Shown here piece by piece: positions 17,142 through 29,198 of a stretch of DNA of 64,000 nucleotides (within the stretch, counting starts at the first letter, position 1; every line of letters starts with the position of its first letter). Source of the DNA: Limnobaculum xujianqingii (GTDB lineage: Bacteria > Pseudomonadota > Gammaproteobacteria > Enterobacterales > Enterobacteriaceae); assembly GCF_013394855.1 (NCBI RefSeq), contig NZ_JABMLK010000002.1:372001-436000 (forward strand), in the 5' to 3' direction. The notes beneath the pieces were generated by a model. The model did not search any database, was not told the DNA's origin, and worked only from the letters and a program-made list of their open reading frames with translations. Made by a program: the position numbers and the translations under genes.

Positions 17142-19820
17142 ATGAATAAGTTCAAACTAAGTACCCTTGCAGTCTTAGCCGCCACCTGCGGTTTTGTTGG
17201 TAGCGCTAATGCGGACCAAAAAACCGTCGATCAGTTGAGCCATCTTAAAGTTAATTACAAGATTGTTGATAATCTGGCGGCTGAGCACGGCGTAGATTGT
17301 AGTGCGCTGGGCGCCGACTGGGCATCTTGTACTAAAGTCATGATTACTCTGACTAACCCTTCTGCAGAAATTAAAGGTAAAGATTGGGCGATCTATTTCC
17401 ATAGCATCCGTCAGATCCTGCGGGTTGATAATGACCAGTTCAAAATTAGTCTGGTAACCGGTGACTTACACAAGCTGGAACCAACTGATAAGTTCACCTC
17501 TTTCCCTGAAAACAAAGCCATCGAAATTCCAATTATTGCTGAATACTGGCAGATCTTTAAAACTGACGCGATACCACGTTGGTATGCGGCTGCTGAAGGT
17601 GCAAAAGCAAAAGTTATCGCCAGCACTGACACCGAAGATTTGAGTAAATTCAGCGATCCACTGGCTGGTGAAGATTATGGTGATGTATGGAAACGTACTA
17701 AAGACGACCATAACATCCTGATGAATACCGCTAATCGTTTTGATAAAAACGCAGACGTGAAAGTATTGCCTGCCGCGGATCTGCGCGGACAAATCATTCC
17801 AACGCCAATGGAAGTGAAAGTTCACGAGAAAGATGTGGATCTGAGCAAAGGCATCTCTCTGGAAGCGAAAGATCTGGATCAAGTCGCCGCTGACGTTGTA
17901 CTGAAGCACTTTAAAGCACTGGGTGTTGCTACCAATGCTTCTGGTTACCCGATCAAAGCAGCAATTTCAGCTGATGTATTTAAAGGCCCAATGGCCGTTT
18001 CTGGTGCCTATGAGCTGAAAATCGGAGAGAAAGGCGCTGAAATTACCGCGTATGATAAGGCCGGTGTATTCTATGGTCTGCAATCGATTCTTTCCCTGTT
18101 ACCTGTTGATGGCAGCAAGAAAATTGCTACGCTGGATGCTAAAGATGCGCCACGTTTTGAATACCGTGCGATCTTCCTTGATGTGGGACGTCACTTCCAT
18201 ACCAAGCCAGCAGTACTGCGTCTGTTAGATCAAATGTCGACCTACAAGCTGAACAAGTTCCACTTCCACTTAAGTGATGATGAAGGCTGGCGTATCGAGA
18301 TCCCAGGGCTGCCTGAATTGACCGACGTAGGCAGTAAGCGCTGTCACGATCTGGATGAGAAGAGCTGCCTGTTGCCTCAGTTAGGTTCAGGTCCGGATAG
18401 CAACAATAACGGTAGCGGTCACTTCACCCGTGCTGACTATATCGAGATTGTAAAATATGCTAATGCTCGTCAGATTGAAGTGATCCCTGAAATTGATATG
18501 CCGGCTCACGCCCGCGCCGCTATCGTATCAATGGAAGCGCGTCACGATCGCCTGATGAAAGAAGGCAAAGAGAAAGAGGCAAATGAGTTCCGCCTGCTGG
18601 ATCCTACAGATACCTCTAATACTACTTCCGTTCAGTTTTATAACCGTATGAGTTACCTGAACCCATGTCTGGATTCATCCAAACGCTTTGTAGATAAAGT
18701 GATTGGTGAAGTTGCCGCGATGCACAAAGAGGCCGGTCAGCCAATCGGCACCTGGCATTTTGGTGGCGACGAAGCGAAAAACATTCGCTTGGGTGCAGGC
18801 TATCAGGATCTGAATGCAGAGAAGAAAGAAGCATTTAAAGGCACTATCGATCAGAGTAAAGAAGACAAACCTTGGGCTAAATCTCAGGTCTGTCAGACGA
18901 TGATCAAAGAAGGTAAAATTGAAGATTATGAACATCTGCCAAGCCATTTTGCACAAGAAGTCAGCAAGCTGGTTAATGCTCACGGCATTGAAAGAATGCA
19001 GGCATGGCAAGATGGTCTGAAAGATGCCAAAGATTCTAAGGCATTTGCAACCAAGCGCGTTGGCGTTAACTTCTGGGATACCCTGTACTGGGGCGGTTTT
19101 GACTCAGCTAATGACTGGGCAAACAAAGGCTATGAAGTGGTTATCTCTAACCCGGATTACGTCTATTTAGACTTCCCGTATGAAGTGAACCCACAAGAGA
19201 GCGGTTACTACTGGGGCACACGCTTTAGCGATGAGCGCAAAATATTTAGCTTTGCACCAAACAACTTACCGCAAAACGCAGAAACCTCCGTTGACCGTGA
19301 TGGCAATGCGTTTGCCGCTAAGAGCGATAAAGAGTGGCCGGGAGCTTATGGTATCTCCGGACAATTGTGGAGCGAAGTAGTACGTACCGATAATCAAATG
19401 GAGTACATGATCTATCCACGTATGATGCCGCTGGCAGAACGCGCATGGCACCGTGCTGCATGGGAAATGGATTACCAGAAGGGTAAAGAGTTCAAAGGTG
19501 GCGAAACCACATTTGTTGATAAAGCGTCATTGCATAACGACTGGGTCCGTTTTGCTAACATTGTTGGTCAGCGTGAACTGGCAAAACTGGATAAAGCCGG
19601 TGTTGCTTACCGCTTACCAGTACCGGGTGCAAAAGTGGTGAATGGCAAACTGGAAGCAAACGTTGCTCTGCCAGGGGTTATCATCCAATACACCACCGAT
19701 AACGGTAAGAGCTGGAAACGTTATGATGACAGCGCAAAACCAGAAGTGAAGGGTGATGTGTCTGTACGCAGCCAGAGCCATGATGGTAAGCGCTTCAGCC
19801 GTTCCGGCAAAGTAAACTAA
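17142..19820 (+). CDS. chb: Chitobiase / beta-N-acetylhexosaminidase (GH20), exported
   Basis: This enzyme hydrolyses chitobiose and short chitooligosaccharides to GlcNAc by substrate-assisted catalysis. The 892-residue protein starts with a Sec signal peptide ([20 protein letters not shown], cleavage near ANA|DQ). Domains follow the Serratia marcescens Chb order: an N-terminal carbohydrate-binding-like domain (about 30-190), a GH20b domain, the catalytic barrel and a C-terminal immunoglobulin-like domain ending [18 protein letters not shown]. The catalytic Asp-Glu pair is in [14 protein letters not shown] (residues 543-544), close to D539-E540 of Serratia Chb. Other barrel landmarks are [32 protein letters not shown] and MQAWQDG. 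It lies 22 bp after chiQ. The symbol follows Serratia usage. Confidence 0.95.
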   Translation: MNKFKLSTLAVLAATCGFVGSANADQKTVDQLSHLKVNYKIVDNLAAEHGVDCSALGADWASCTKVMITLTNPSAEIKGKDWAIYFHSIRQILRVDNDQFKISLVTGDLHKLEPTDKFTSFPENKAIEIPIIAEYWQIFKTDAIPRWYAAAEGAKAKVIASTDTEDLSKFSDPLAGEDYGDVWKRTKDDHNILMNTANRFDKNADVKVLPAADLRGQIIPTPMEVKVHEKDVDLSKGISLEAKDLDQVAADVVLKHFKALGVATNASGYPIKAAISADVFKGPMAVSGAYELKIGEKGAEITAYDKAGVFYGLQSILSLLPVDGSKKIATLDAKDAPRFEYRAIFLDVGRHFHTKPAVLRLLDQMSTYKLNKFHFHLSDDEGWRIEIPGLPELTDVGSKRCHDLDEKSCLLPQLGSGPDSNNNGSGHFTRADYIEIVKYANARQIEVIPEIDMPAHARAAIVSMEARHDRLMKEGKEKEANEFRLLDPTDTSNTTSVQFYNRMSYLNPCLDSSKRFVDKVIGEVAAMHKEAGQPIGTWHFGGDEAKNIRLGAGYQDLNAEKKEAFKGTIDQSKEDKPWAKSQVCQTMIKEGKIEDYEHLPSHFAQEVSKLVNAHGIERMQAWQDGLKDAKDSKAFATKRVGVNFWDTLYWGGFDSANDWANKGYEVVISNPDYVYLDFPYEVNPQESGYYWGTRFSDERKIFSFAPNNLPQNAETSVDRDGNAFAAKSDKEWPGAYGISGQLWSEVVRTDNQMEYMIYPRMMPLAERAWHRAAWEMDYQKGKEFKGGETTFVDKASLHNDWVRFANIVGQRELAKLDKAGVAYRLPVPGAKVVNGKLEANVALPGVIIQYTTDNGKSWKRYDDSAKPEVKGDVSVRSQSHDGKRFSRSGKVN

Positions 19821-19835
19821 GCAGTTAGTTAATAA

Positions 19836-19865
19836 CGTTCTCTGTTTTGGCCACGGCAGAGAACG
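19836..19865. promoter_or_regulatory. Inverted repeat after chitobiase gene
   Basis: CGTTCTCTG and CAGAGAACG form a 9-bp perfect stem with a 12-nt loop, 15 bp after the chitobiase stop. No T-run follows. It probably protects the mRNA 3' end or works with the terminator that follows. Confidence 0.5.
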
Positions 19866-19901
19866 TGAACTTAGTGGCTACTTTCTCATAGGAGTGGTGA
19901 A

Positions 19902-19934
19902 CCTCTGGTGCTATAGGTGCCAGAGGTTTTTTTA
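19902..19934 (+). terminator. Rho-independent terminator of the chitobiase transcript
   Basis: CCTCTGG and CCAGAGG form a 7-bp stem followed by TTTTTTT, about 80 bp past the chitobiase stop. Confidence 0.8.
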
Positions 19935-20019
19935 TTTATAAGCAATAAAGGGGGAATAACGATTGGATAGTATAGGTATCCGGAGATAAGTTTTACCTGT
20001 TATGTTCGAGCCTGACTAT

Positions 20020-20310
20020 TTAACTTCCTTCATCTTTAAAGCTAAAGAAAAAGAACATGGAAAGCAGGGAGCCAATAGAGATCAAAACGATTAACAGGTA
20101 GTGCAGACCAAACTCCAGAGAGGAGAGTAGTGGATTCCATTCAACTTCCGATTCAACTTCATGCAGCGGTAATTCAATTTCACCGGCAGGATGATAAATA
20201 TCAGCATTAAAATGGTAAATCGAGAAGCGAGCTATCACCAGCAAAATGATTGTAATGATAATAACTAACAGTATGTAATGATAGGGTTTTAAACCCCGTT
20301 TGAGGTTCAT
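20020..20310 (-). CDS. Small two-helix membrane protein of unknown function
   Basis: I do not recognise this 96-residue product. It has two clear membrane segments: YILLVIIITIILLVIARFSI (about residues 12-31) and FGLHYLLIVLISIGSLLSMF (about 67-86). Between them is an acidic loop (GEIELPLHEVESEVEWNP), and the C-terminus is FKDEGS. A basic N-terminus (MNLKRGLK) suggests N-in, C-in with the acidic loop in the periplasm. An AAGGATG ribosome-binding site stands 8 nt before the ATG. It is convergent with the chitobiase gene and divergent from acnB, so it is transcribed alone. Confidence 0.65.
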   Translation of the reverse strand: MNLKRGLKPYHYILLVIIITIILLVIARFSIYHFNADIYHPAGEIELPLHEVESEVEWNPLLSSLEFGLHYLLIVLISIGSLLSMFFFFSFKDEGS

Positions 20311-20661
20311 TCTGGCATCCTTGCTTGAATGATGTGATAAGCCTCAAATATACCTGATTACCCCTTTAAAAACTAATGCTATTTTTTTTGCGAAAATGTA
20401 AAAAAAATGTAATAAAATACTATACTCGATGGGGCCGGTTAAGGTAGTTTGGAGCAAGGCGTAATTTGCTTCATAAAGACCATAATGCGCATATAGACTT
20501 AGTGTGATTAGATTAACAAATTGCAGGTATATCACTAGGCTAACGGCGTGCGCTGGTGCAATTTATCCGAAGTGAGAATATACCGCTGATTAACAAAATT
20601 GTGGTCTTTAACGCTATAAAGTTCACTGCTTAATATAACAATGATAGTGGGGGAAGTCGTC
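20311..20661. promoter_or_regulatory. Intergenic promoter region between the small membrane protein gene and acnB
   Basis: About 350 bp without a credible gene. It must hold divergent promoters for the membrane-protein gene and acnB. An A/T-rich tract lies at 20380-20430. A GGGGGAA ribosome-binding site at about 20648-20655 precedes the acnB GTG. Confidence 0.5.
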
Positions 20662-23262
20662 GTGCTAGATGAATACCGTAAACACGTTGCTGAGCGTAGT
20701 GCCGAAGGCATTGTGCCAAAACCGTTGAATGCTGAGCAAATGGCCGGTTTGGTGACGTTATTAAAAAGTCCACCTGTTGGAGAAGAAGCCTTTCTTCTCG
20801 ATCTGTTAACTAATCGCGTACCGCCGGGTGTAGATGAAGCAGCTTATGTTAAAGCGGGTTTCCTGGCTGCTATTGTTAAGGGTGAAGCAACATCACCACT
20901 GATTTCACCAGCAAAAGCCATTGAGTTACTGGCTACTATGCAGGGTGGGTATAACATCCAGCCGCTGATCGATGCACTGGATGATGAAAAGCTGGCTCCG
21001 ATTGCGGTAAAAGGCTTATCCCATACTCTATTAATGTTTGATAACTTTTATGATGTTGAAGCAAAAGTCAAAGCCGGAAATAAATACGCTCAACAGATTA
21101 TGAAGTCCTGGGCCGATGCCGAATGGTTTCTCTCGCGCCCGCCGTTAGCCGATAAGCTCACCATGACCGTATTTAAAGTCAGCGGTGAAACCAATACTGA
21201 TGACTTGTCACCAGCTCCTGATGCCTGGTCTCGTCCTGATATTCCTCTGCACGCGCTGGCGATGCTGAAAAACCCTCGCGATGGCATTGTGCCGGATGAG
21301 CCAGGAAAAGTAGGTCCAATCAAAAAACTGGACGAATTGAAGCAGAAAGGCTTCCCGCTGGTCTATGTAGGTGACGTAGTGGGCACCGGCTCTTCCCGTA
21401 AGTCAGCGACTAACTCCGTTTTATGGTTTATGGGCGACGATATCCCATTTGTACCAAACAAACGGGGTGGCGGTGTGGTGTTAGGTGGCAAGATTGCACC
21501 TATTTTCTTTAACACGATGGAAGATGCAGGCGCTCTGCCGGTTGAAGACGTTGATGTTTCTAAACTGAATACCGGTGATGTGATTGATATCTATCCGGTG
21601 AAAGGTGAAATTCGTCGCCATGATAACAATGAACTGCTGGCAACTTTTGCACTGAAGACCGATGTTCTGTTAGATGAAGTGCGTGCCGGTGGTCGAATTC
21701 CATTAATTATCGGACGTGGTTTAACCACCAAAGCCAGAGAGTCACTAGGTTTACCTCGCAGTGAGGTGTTTGTTCAGGCACAGTCAGCCGATGCCTCCAG
21801 CAAAGGTTATACTCTGGCACAGAAAATTGTGGGTAAAGCCTGCGGCGTGAAAGGCGTGCGTCCTAAAGAGTACTGCGAACCTAAGATGACCTCAGTAGGA
21901 TCTCAGGATACCACTGGCGGTATGACTCGTGATGAGCTGAAAGACCTGGCCTGTCTTGGCTTCTCTGCCGATTTAGTCATGCAGTCATTCTGTCATACTG
22001 CTGCTTATCCTAAGCCGGTAGACGTTCAGATGCATCACTCGCTGCCTGATTTCATTATGAATCGTGGTGGTGTATCTCTGCGTCCGGGTGATGGCATCAT
22101 TCACTCATGGTTAAACCGTATGTTACTGCCGGATACCGTGGGTACCGGTGCTGACTCCCATACCCGTTTCCCAATAGGTATTTCCTTCCCGGCAGGCTCC
22201 GGTCTGGTAGCGTTTGCTGCGGCAACAGGGGTTATGCCTCTGGATATGCCGGAATCTGTACTGGTGCGTTTCACCGGTAAAATGCAGCCGGGTATTACGC
22301 TGCGTGATTTAGTGCATGCGATTCCTTATTATGCGATCCAGCAAGGTATGTTGACCGTAGAGAAACAGGGTAAGAAGAATATCTTCTCTGGTCGTATTCT
22401 GGAGATTGAAGGTTTACCGGATCTGAAAGCAGAACAAGCCTTTGAGCTGGCCGATGCCTCGGCAGAGCGTTCAGCAGCAGGTTGTACCATCAAGCTGAAC
22501 AAAGAGCCGGTGGAAGAATACCTGAGATCTAACATTGTTATGCTGAAGTGGATGATTGCTGAAGGCTATGGCGATGAGCGTACTATCGGTCGTCGTATTG
22601 AGGCAATGGAGAGCTGGTTAGCCGATCCTCAGTTACTGGAAGCCGATGCTGATGCAGAATATGCAGCGGTACTGGAAATCGATCTGAACCAAATCAAAGA
22701 GCCTATCCTTTGTGCACCAAACGATCCGGACGATGCCCGTCTGCTGTCTGAGGTTACTGGCGATAAGATTGATGAAGTATTTATCGGTTCATGTATGACC
22801 AATATCGGTCACTTCCGCGCAGCCGGTAAGTTACTGGAAAAAGTGAAGGGTAAACTTCCAACTCGCTTGTGGGTGACTCCACCAACCAAGATGGATGCAA
22901 CCCAGTTGAGCGAAGAAGGGTATTACAGCATCTTTGGGCAAAGCGGGGCGCGCATTGAAATGCCGGGCTGCTCTTTGTGTATGGGTAACCAGGCACGAGT
23001 CAACGAAGGCGCTTCAGTGGTATCCACTTCCACACGTAACTTCCCGAACCGCTTAGGTAATGGCGCTAACGTCTATCTGGCTTCCGCCGAGCTGGCAGCG
23101 GTAGCTGCACTGCTTGGTCGCCTGCCAACGGTAGAAGAGTACCTGGGCTACATGGCTGAAGTCGATAAAACTGCGGATGACACCTATCGCTACCTGAATT
23201 TCGACCAGTTAAACGAGTACACCAAAAAAGCCGAAGGCGTAATCTTCCAAACGGCTGTTTGA
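20662..23262 (+). CDS. acnB: Aconitate hydratase B
   Basis: AcnB is the major TCA-cycle aconitase, interconverting citrate and isocitrate with a [4Fe-4S] cluster; the apo-form binds its own mRNA. The start chosen is GTG 20662, giving [16 protein letters not shown] like E. coli [16 protein letters not shown] and a length of 866 (E. coli 865); the GGGGGAA ribosome-binding site favours it over the ATG at 20641. The N-terminal HEAT-like domain ([28 protein letters not shown]), swivelling domain and catalytic domains are colinear with E. coli. Cluster ligands are seen in [16 protein letters not shown] and [15 protein letters not shown]. It is followed by a terminator and then yacL, as in E. coli. 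Confidence 0.98.
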   Translation: MLDEYRKHVAERSAEGIVPKPLNAEQMAGLVTLLKSPPVGEEAFLLDLLTNRVPPGVDEAAYVKAGFLAAIVKGEATSPLISPAKAIELLATMQGGYNIQPLIDALDDEKLAPIAVKGLSHTLLMFDNFYDVEAKVKAGNKYAQQIMKSWADAEWFLSRPPLADKLTMTVFKVSGETNTDDLSPAPDAWSRPDIPLHALAMLKNPRDGIVPDEPGKVGPIKKLDELKQKGFPLVYVGDVVGTGSSRKSATNSVLWFMGDDIPFVPNKRGGGVVLGGKIAPIFFNTMEDAGALPVEDVDVSKLNTGDVIDIYPVKGEIRRHDNNELLATFALKTDVLLDEVRAGGRIPLIIGRGLTTKARESLGLPRSEVFVQAQSADASSKGYTLAQKIVGKACGVKGVRPKEYCEPKMTSVGSQDTTGGMTRDELKDLACLGFSADLVMQSFCHTAAYPKPVDVQMHHSLPDFIMNRGGVSLRPGDGIIHSWLNRMLLPDTVGTGADSHTRFPIGISFPAGSGLVAFAAATGVMPLDMPESVLVRFTGKMQPGITLRDLVHAIPYYAIQQGMLTVEKQGKKNIFSGRILEIEGLPDLKAEQAFELADASAERSAAGCTIKLNKEPVEEYLRSNIVMLKWMIAEGYGDERTIGRRIEAMESWLADPQLLEADADAEYAAVLEIDLNQIKEPILCAPNDPDDARLLSEVTGDKIDEVFIGSCMTNIGHFRAAGKLLEKVKGKLPTRLWVTPPTKMDATQLSEEGYYSIFGQSGARIEMPGCSLCMGNQARVNEGASVVSTSTRNFPNRLGNGANVYLASAELAAVAALLGRLPTVEEYLGYMAEVDKTADDTYRYLNFDQLNEYTKKAEGVIFQTAV

Positions 23263-23281
23263 TAGCACGCTGTTCTACAAT

Positions 23282-23309
23282 AAAACCACGCCCCAGGGCG
23301 TGGTTTTTT
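23282..23309 (+). terminator. Rho-independent terminator after acnB
   Basis: ACCACGCCC and GGGCGTGGT form a 9-bp GC-rich stem with a 2-nt gap, then a T-run; it lies 20 bp past the acnB stop. Confidence 0.9.
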
Positions 23310-23340
23310 ACATAAAAAGTCTTTCAGAAAGCAAATCGTC

Positions 23341-23452
23341 GGGAGAGGCCGTCATACACCGTTGCTAAGTACAAATGATCTTCTGGTCGGGCACAATGCA
23401 TATATGCGTATGAAGTTATTACAGTCAGAATACCCGCTAAAGCTGATAAGAG
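23341..23452. repeat. Dispersed intergenic hairpin element, copy B (short form)
   Basis: This stretch between acnB and yacL shares both ends with copy A (5287-5457): GGGAGAGGCCG at the start, then GCACAATG...TTATTACAGTCAGAATA against A's GCACAATG...TTTTTACGGTCGGAATA, and AAAGCTGAT against AAGGCTGAT at the end. The central nested hairpin of copy A is missing, so it looks like an internally deleted copy. Its basal stem is weak (CTGGT with GTCAG, with wobbles). Confidence 0.6.
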
Positions 23453-23600
23453 TATTTCCTACTATATTTCCCCTCTGACATTGCAATACCCCAAAAAGAT
23501 CATAGTACCTAACCCCATTCCATGACTATTATAGAGATATCATCTACGGGATTATCCCGCAGTAAAACTAACGGAAACCGCACCGCGACAGGAGCATATT

Positions 23601-23963
23601 ATGGACTATGAACTCAGGCTGGATGTTACTGGTCAGGTCTTTGCCAGTTTCTCTATGGGCCATGAAGCTATTGGCCACTGGCTAAATGAAGAGGTGAAAG
23701 GCAACTTAGCCCTGTTAGATGAAGTAGAGCTGGCTATACAACAGGTTCGGGGTAGTGAACGCCAATGGCAAAAAATTGGTCATGAATATACGCTGTGGCT
23801 GGATGGAGAAGAGGTAATCGTACGTGCCAATCAAATCGATCTGGAAGGTGATGAAATGGAAGAGGGCATGTTTTATTACGATGAAGAAAGTCTCTCCTGC
23901 TGTGGCGTAGAGGATTTTCTTGAGGTGCTCAAAGGCTATCGTGAATTTATAGCAGGAGGCTAA
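23601..23963 (+). CDS. yacL: UPF0231 family protein YacL
   Basis: A 120-residue conserved protein with no established function. It begins [42 protein letters not shown] and is strongly acidic towards the end ([36 protein letters not shown]). Length and sequence match E. coli YacL, which also follows acnB. An ACAGGAGCATATT ribosome-binding site precedes the ATG. Its last four bases overlap the end of the convergent yddG. Confidence 0.93.
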   Translation: MDYELRLDVTGQVFASFSMGHEAIGHWLNEEVKGNLALLDEVELAIQQVRGSERQWQKIGHEYTLWLDGEEVIVRANQIDLEGDEMEEGMFYYDEESLSCCGVEDFLEVLKGYREFIAGG

Positions 23964-24850
23964 CTATTACCGGCGTTATTCCTGCTGGCAGACCAGCAAA
24001 GCAGAGAACCTAAAATAACCATCACCAGCCCGGACCAAAAGCTGTTGCCCGGCCAGGTGCTAAGCCACAGGCTGGCAATCAGAATAGAGAACAGCGGCGT
24101 AAAGTACGAAAGCGCTGCCACCAGCGTCATATTGCCCTGACGCATTGCCTTATCCCAGCAAAGATAAGCAATGGCAGTGGTTCCCCCCATAAGCAGTAAT
24201 TCCAGTAATGTGGCCGTAGAAGGCATCTTCGTTGGAAGACCGGAAAACACAAAAGTCATTCCCCACAGGCAGACTGAGGTGGCTAACAAGAATAATGGTA
24301 AAACACCTTTTCCCTGACAGTATATTCTTACCAGATTAGAATAAAGGGCCCAGGACAGAGCCGCGATTAGCGCCAGTAGATAAGCAACAGGGTTTTCCCT
24401 TGCATGGGTAATAAATTGCTGAAGGCTCAGCGTGCCACCGCTCACCACCCAAACGACACCGCAAAATGCCAGGAATACTCCTGGCCATAGCCACCAGCGA
24501 GCCTTTACCTTTAATAACGGCATGGCAAAAGCCAGCGTCAGGCTTGGCCAAAGGTAATTGATTAATCCAATTTCTAACGTTTGGGCGCGATTGGCTGCCA
24601 TACCAATTGCCAGAGCAAAACAGACCATATAAACCACAAACAGTGCACCACAGCCCCAAAGATAGGTGGATCGCTGTTCTCTGACCTTTGGCAGACCAAT
24701 GACACACAGCACCAACAAGCCACTTACGCTATATATTGCGGCACCGGCACCAAAAGGGCCTAAGGCTTCAGAGATACTGCGAGTTAAGGCTACGCTCATA
24801 CTCCACAGTAAGATCGCAATAACGCCGCACAGAGTGGCAAGTTTGTTCAT
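23960..24850 (-). CDS. yddG: Aromatic amino acid exporter YddG (EamA/DMT family)
   Basis: This is a ten-helix drug/metabolite transporter of the inner membrane. The 296-residue sequence has two EamA repeats. It resembles E. coli YddG, which exports aromatic amino acids, in [54 protein letters not shown] and [16 protein letters not shown] followed by [10 protein letters not shown]. Another EamA exporter cannot be fully excluded. It is convergent with yacL, with a 4-bp overlap. In E. coli yddG is elsewhere on the chromosome. Confidence 0.82.
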   Translation of the reverse strand: MNKLATLCGVIAILLWSMSVALTRSISEALGPFGAGAAIYSVSGLLVLCVIGLPKVREQRSTYLWGCGALFVVYMVCFALAIGMAANRAQTLEIGLINYLWPSLTLAFAMPLLKVKARWWLWPGVFLAFCGVVWVVSGGTLSLQQFITHARENPVAYLLALIAALSWALYSNLVRIYCQGKGVLPLFLLATSVCLWGMTFVFSGLPTKMPSTATLLELLLMGGTTAIAYLCWDKAMRQGNMTLVAALSYFTPLFSILIASLWLSTWPGNSFWSGLVMVILGSLLCWSASRNNAGNS

Positions 24851-25330
24851 AGAGTCAGATATAGTGAAAAAGAGATAATGGGCATGGAGTTTACCATTAT
24901 CTTATCTGTTTAGTAGATCTGACGTTTGAGAGTAGCAGATAATTTTATATTTATATTAACAGGGATATTTGCGCTTTCCTGAAAAATAGCTATTAAATAT
25001 TAATTTTCATCAATCGTTGTGTATATTTATTTATAGCGGTTAAGTTTTATAAATAAATGAATTTAGCATCATTGATAACTGCTAAATATATTGGTTTTTA
25101 CTATGTAAAATCTAATTTTACGCCATCAAAACACCCATTTATTTTTTGTCTTTTTTCTTGTTGTTTTTTAGCATCCTGATTTATCACTATGTTATTTATT
25201 TGAATTTTTTAATAACAATATTTTTATATAATTAAAAAATATATCAAATTATTTTTATAATTCTTTTTTAATTTTTCAAATGATAATGAAAATCAATAAC
25301 CTTATTTTTTATATGGTTATTGTTTTTTAA
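24851..25330. other. Very AT-rich intergenic region
   Basis: About 480 bp between the divergent yddG and ydhY, with long A/T tracts between 25000 and 25330. No credible gene is present. Such composition is typical of H-NS-bound silenced DNA upstream of an anaerobic operon, which is inference only. Confidence 0.5.
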
Positions 25331-25344
25331 TTGATAACGATCAC
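25331..25344 (+). promoter_or_regulatory. FNR box of the ydhYVWXUT operon
   Basis: TTGAT-AACG-ATCAC matches the FNR consensus TTGAT-N4-ATCAA at 9 of 10 positions. A TATTAA hexamer at 25370-25375 could be the -10 element, which places the FNR site near -41.5 of a start at about 25380, the class II activating position. E. coli ydhY is FNR-activated, so the site fits. Confidence 0.8.
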
Positions 25345-25381
25345 GGATTATTATCATAAAGAGGGTGATTATTAAATCAGA

Positions 25382-25397
25382 TACCCACTTAGAGGTA
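25382..25397. promoter_or_regulatory. NarL/NarP 7-2-7 site over the ydhY transcription start
   Basis: TACCCAC-TT-AGAGGTA is an inverted pair of NarL/NarP heptamers with the 2-bp spacing preferred by NarP and NarL (consensus TACYYMT-N2-AKRRGTA, one mismatch). It overlaps or just follows the predicted start, a repressing position. E. coli ydhY is repressed by NarL/NarP with nitrate or nitrite. The same sequence forms a 10-bp hairpin with one mismatch. Confidence 0.7.
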
Positions 25398-25475
25398 TCA
25401 GATTTTCCCTTGTTTTATAAAAATAATTTTAATTGCGTTGTTATTTTAGCGAGTACGGAAGAGGATGTGAATTAA

Positions 25476-26105
25476 ATGCCTAATAATGCTGAACGCCCAT
25501 TGTTAGCAATGGGTTTAACACGACTCGAGTTTTTACGTATCTCAGGTAAAGGTCTTACCGGATTGGCAATAGCACCTTCTCTGTTATCTCTTTTTGGTTG
25601 TAAACAAGAGGATGTTGATAACGGTACGGTTGGCTTAATAACAACGCCAAAAGGTGTGTTGGTAACACAGAGAGCGCGATGTACCGGTTGTCATCGCTGT
25701 GAAACCTCCTGCACAACCTTCAATGACGGCTCTGTCGGTACCTTTTTTTCCCGAATTAAAATTCACCGCCACTATTTCTTTGGTGATAACGGTGTCGGCT
25801 CCGGCGGCGGCCTGTTTGGTGATTTAAATTACACAGCGGATACCTGCAGACAGTGTAAAGACCCTCAATGTTTGAAAGTCTGTCCTATTGGCGCTATCTC
25901 CTATAACGAAAAAGAGGGCTGTATCGCCGTCGATCATAAACGTTGTATTGGATGCAGTGCCTGCACCACAGCCTGTCCATGGATGATGGCCACCGTAAAT
26001 ACTGAAACCAAGAAATCATCAAAATGTATTTTGTGTGGTGAATGCGCTAATGCCTGTCCTACCGGGGCATTAAAGATCATTGAGTGGAAAGATATCACTG
26101 TTTAA
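25476..26105 (+). CDS. ydhY: Ferredoxin-type electron transfer protein YdhY
   Basis: YdhY is expected to carry electrons for the YdhV oxidoreductase. The 209-residue protein has an N-terminal hydrophobic stretch (GLTGLAIAPSLLSLFGC) and no clear twin-arginine motif. Four [4Fe-4S] Cys clusters follow: CTGCHRCETSC, CRQCKDPQCLKVCP, CIGCSACTTACP and CILCGECANACP. The layout matches E. coli YdhY (208 residues) and DmsB/HybA-like subunits. It is first gene of ydhYVWXUT, about 95 bp after the predicted start. ydhV follows after 54 bp. Confidence 0.92.
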   Translation: MPNNAERPLLAMGLTRLEFLRISGKGLTGLAIAPSLLSLFGCKQEDVDNGTVGLITTPKGVLVTQRARCTGCHRCETSCTTFNDGSVGTFFSRIKIHRHYFFGDNGVGSGGGLFGDLNYTADTCRQCKDPQCLKVCPIGAISYNEKEGCIAVDHKRCIGCSACTTACPWMMATVNTETKKSSKCILCGECANACPTGALKIIEWKDITV

Positions 26106-26135
26106 TCGGCAACATCCGAAAACAGCTCCTTTTGA

Positions 26136-28259
<2,124 letters not shown>

Positions 28260-28276
28260 ATCAGAACGGTGGAAAT

Positions 28277-28981
28277 ATGCGTGAATCGACTGAAGACCTC
28301 TCCTTGATTAATGAAGGCGCTGTTAATACTACGGCAACCGAGGCGGTTGATAGCGGTAAACGGCGCTGGATAACGGCGATAAGGGATGAGGCCGGTACTC
28401 TTCAACAGGATATTGAGTCAGCACAGCAACAACTGGCTGAACAACAAGATTCTCCTGCTGATGTGGTGGTCGATTTTATCCGGCAGAGTTCCATCGCAGG
28501 CGCGCTGGTGCCCCGAAGTATGTTACTGGAGCCTCCTTACTCGATGTCAGAACCGGATCTGGCACAAGTACTGGAAGAGATCGAGCATACCGAAGCCTTT
28601 GCCGACATTATGATCAGTGCCGGAGCCAGGGATGATTATTACTATTCTAGCCAAAGTATTTCGGTGAATTACGCCAACATGTGCGTGCTGGTGATTGAGA
28701 AAGATGTTTGTCGAACCATCGCACAAGCGGTGAGGTTTGAATGTGAAACCTATCCCCGTCCTTACAAAGTTGCGATGCTGACTCAGGCTCCTTACTTTTT
28801 TGAACCGGAACAGATTGAAGCGGCTTTGACGGCGATTGACACTCATCCTGATTATGCAGATATCCGGCCGGTAGCTTCATCTGACGGGCAGGCGTACTTG
28901 TTCAGTGAGCGGTTTATGAGTTACGGAAAAGCTTATGGACTGTGTGAATGGTTGGAAGTTGAGCAGTTTCAAAATCCATAA
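28277..28981 (+). CDS. ydhW: YdhW, uncharacterised protein of the ydh oxidoreductase operon
   Basis: A 234-residue soluble protein with no recognised catalytic motif. The N-terminus is variable and acidic with a helical stretch (GTLQQDIESAQQQLAEQQ). The remainder is colinear with E. coli YdhW (about 215 residues): VVDFIRQSSIAGALVPRS, LAQVLEEIEHTEAFADI and the end YGKAYGLCEWLEVEQFQNP. It starts 17 bp after ydhV. Its constant position between the AOR-like enzyme and the second ferredoxin suggests an accessory or assembly role, which is inference. Confidence 0.88.
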   Translation: MRESTEDLSLINEGAVNTTATEAVDSGKRRWITAIRDEAGTLQQDIESAQQQLAEQQDSPADVVVDFIRQSSIAGALVPRSMLLEPPYSMSEPDLAQVLEEIEHTEAFADIMISAGARDDYYYSSQSISVNYANMCVLVIEKDVCRTIAQAVRFECETYPRPYKVAMLTQAPYFFEPEQIEAALTAIDTHPDYADIRPVASSDGQAYLFSERFMSYGKAYGLCEWLEVEQFQNP

Positions 28982-29198
28982 CGCATCAAAATGGCCAGAC
29001 AGTACAACGTTGCGTATGGATTACAGGGTGTAATGACAATTAAAAAACAGAAGATTCAGGTCATTATTCATAAGCAGTACCTTGCTATTTCATCATATTA
29101 GAAATAGAGAATGGCGGAGAAAGAGAGATGAGCAATGCATTGTTAACGTTGTGGATGATGCCGGGATACTGCAGTCAACAGAATCAGGGGATAAGCAG

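Noticed and set aside
20344..20535. A 63-residue minus-strand frame upstream of acnB
   Set aside because: No clear ribosome-binding site, AT-rich composition bias, and it would fill the acnB promoter region.
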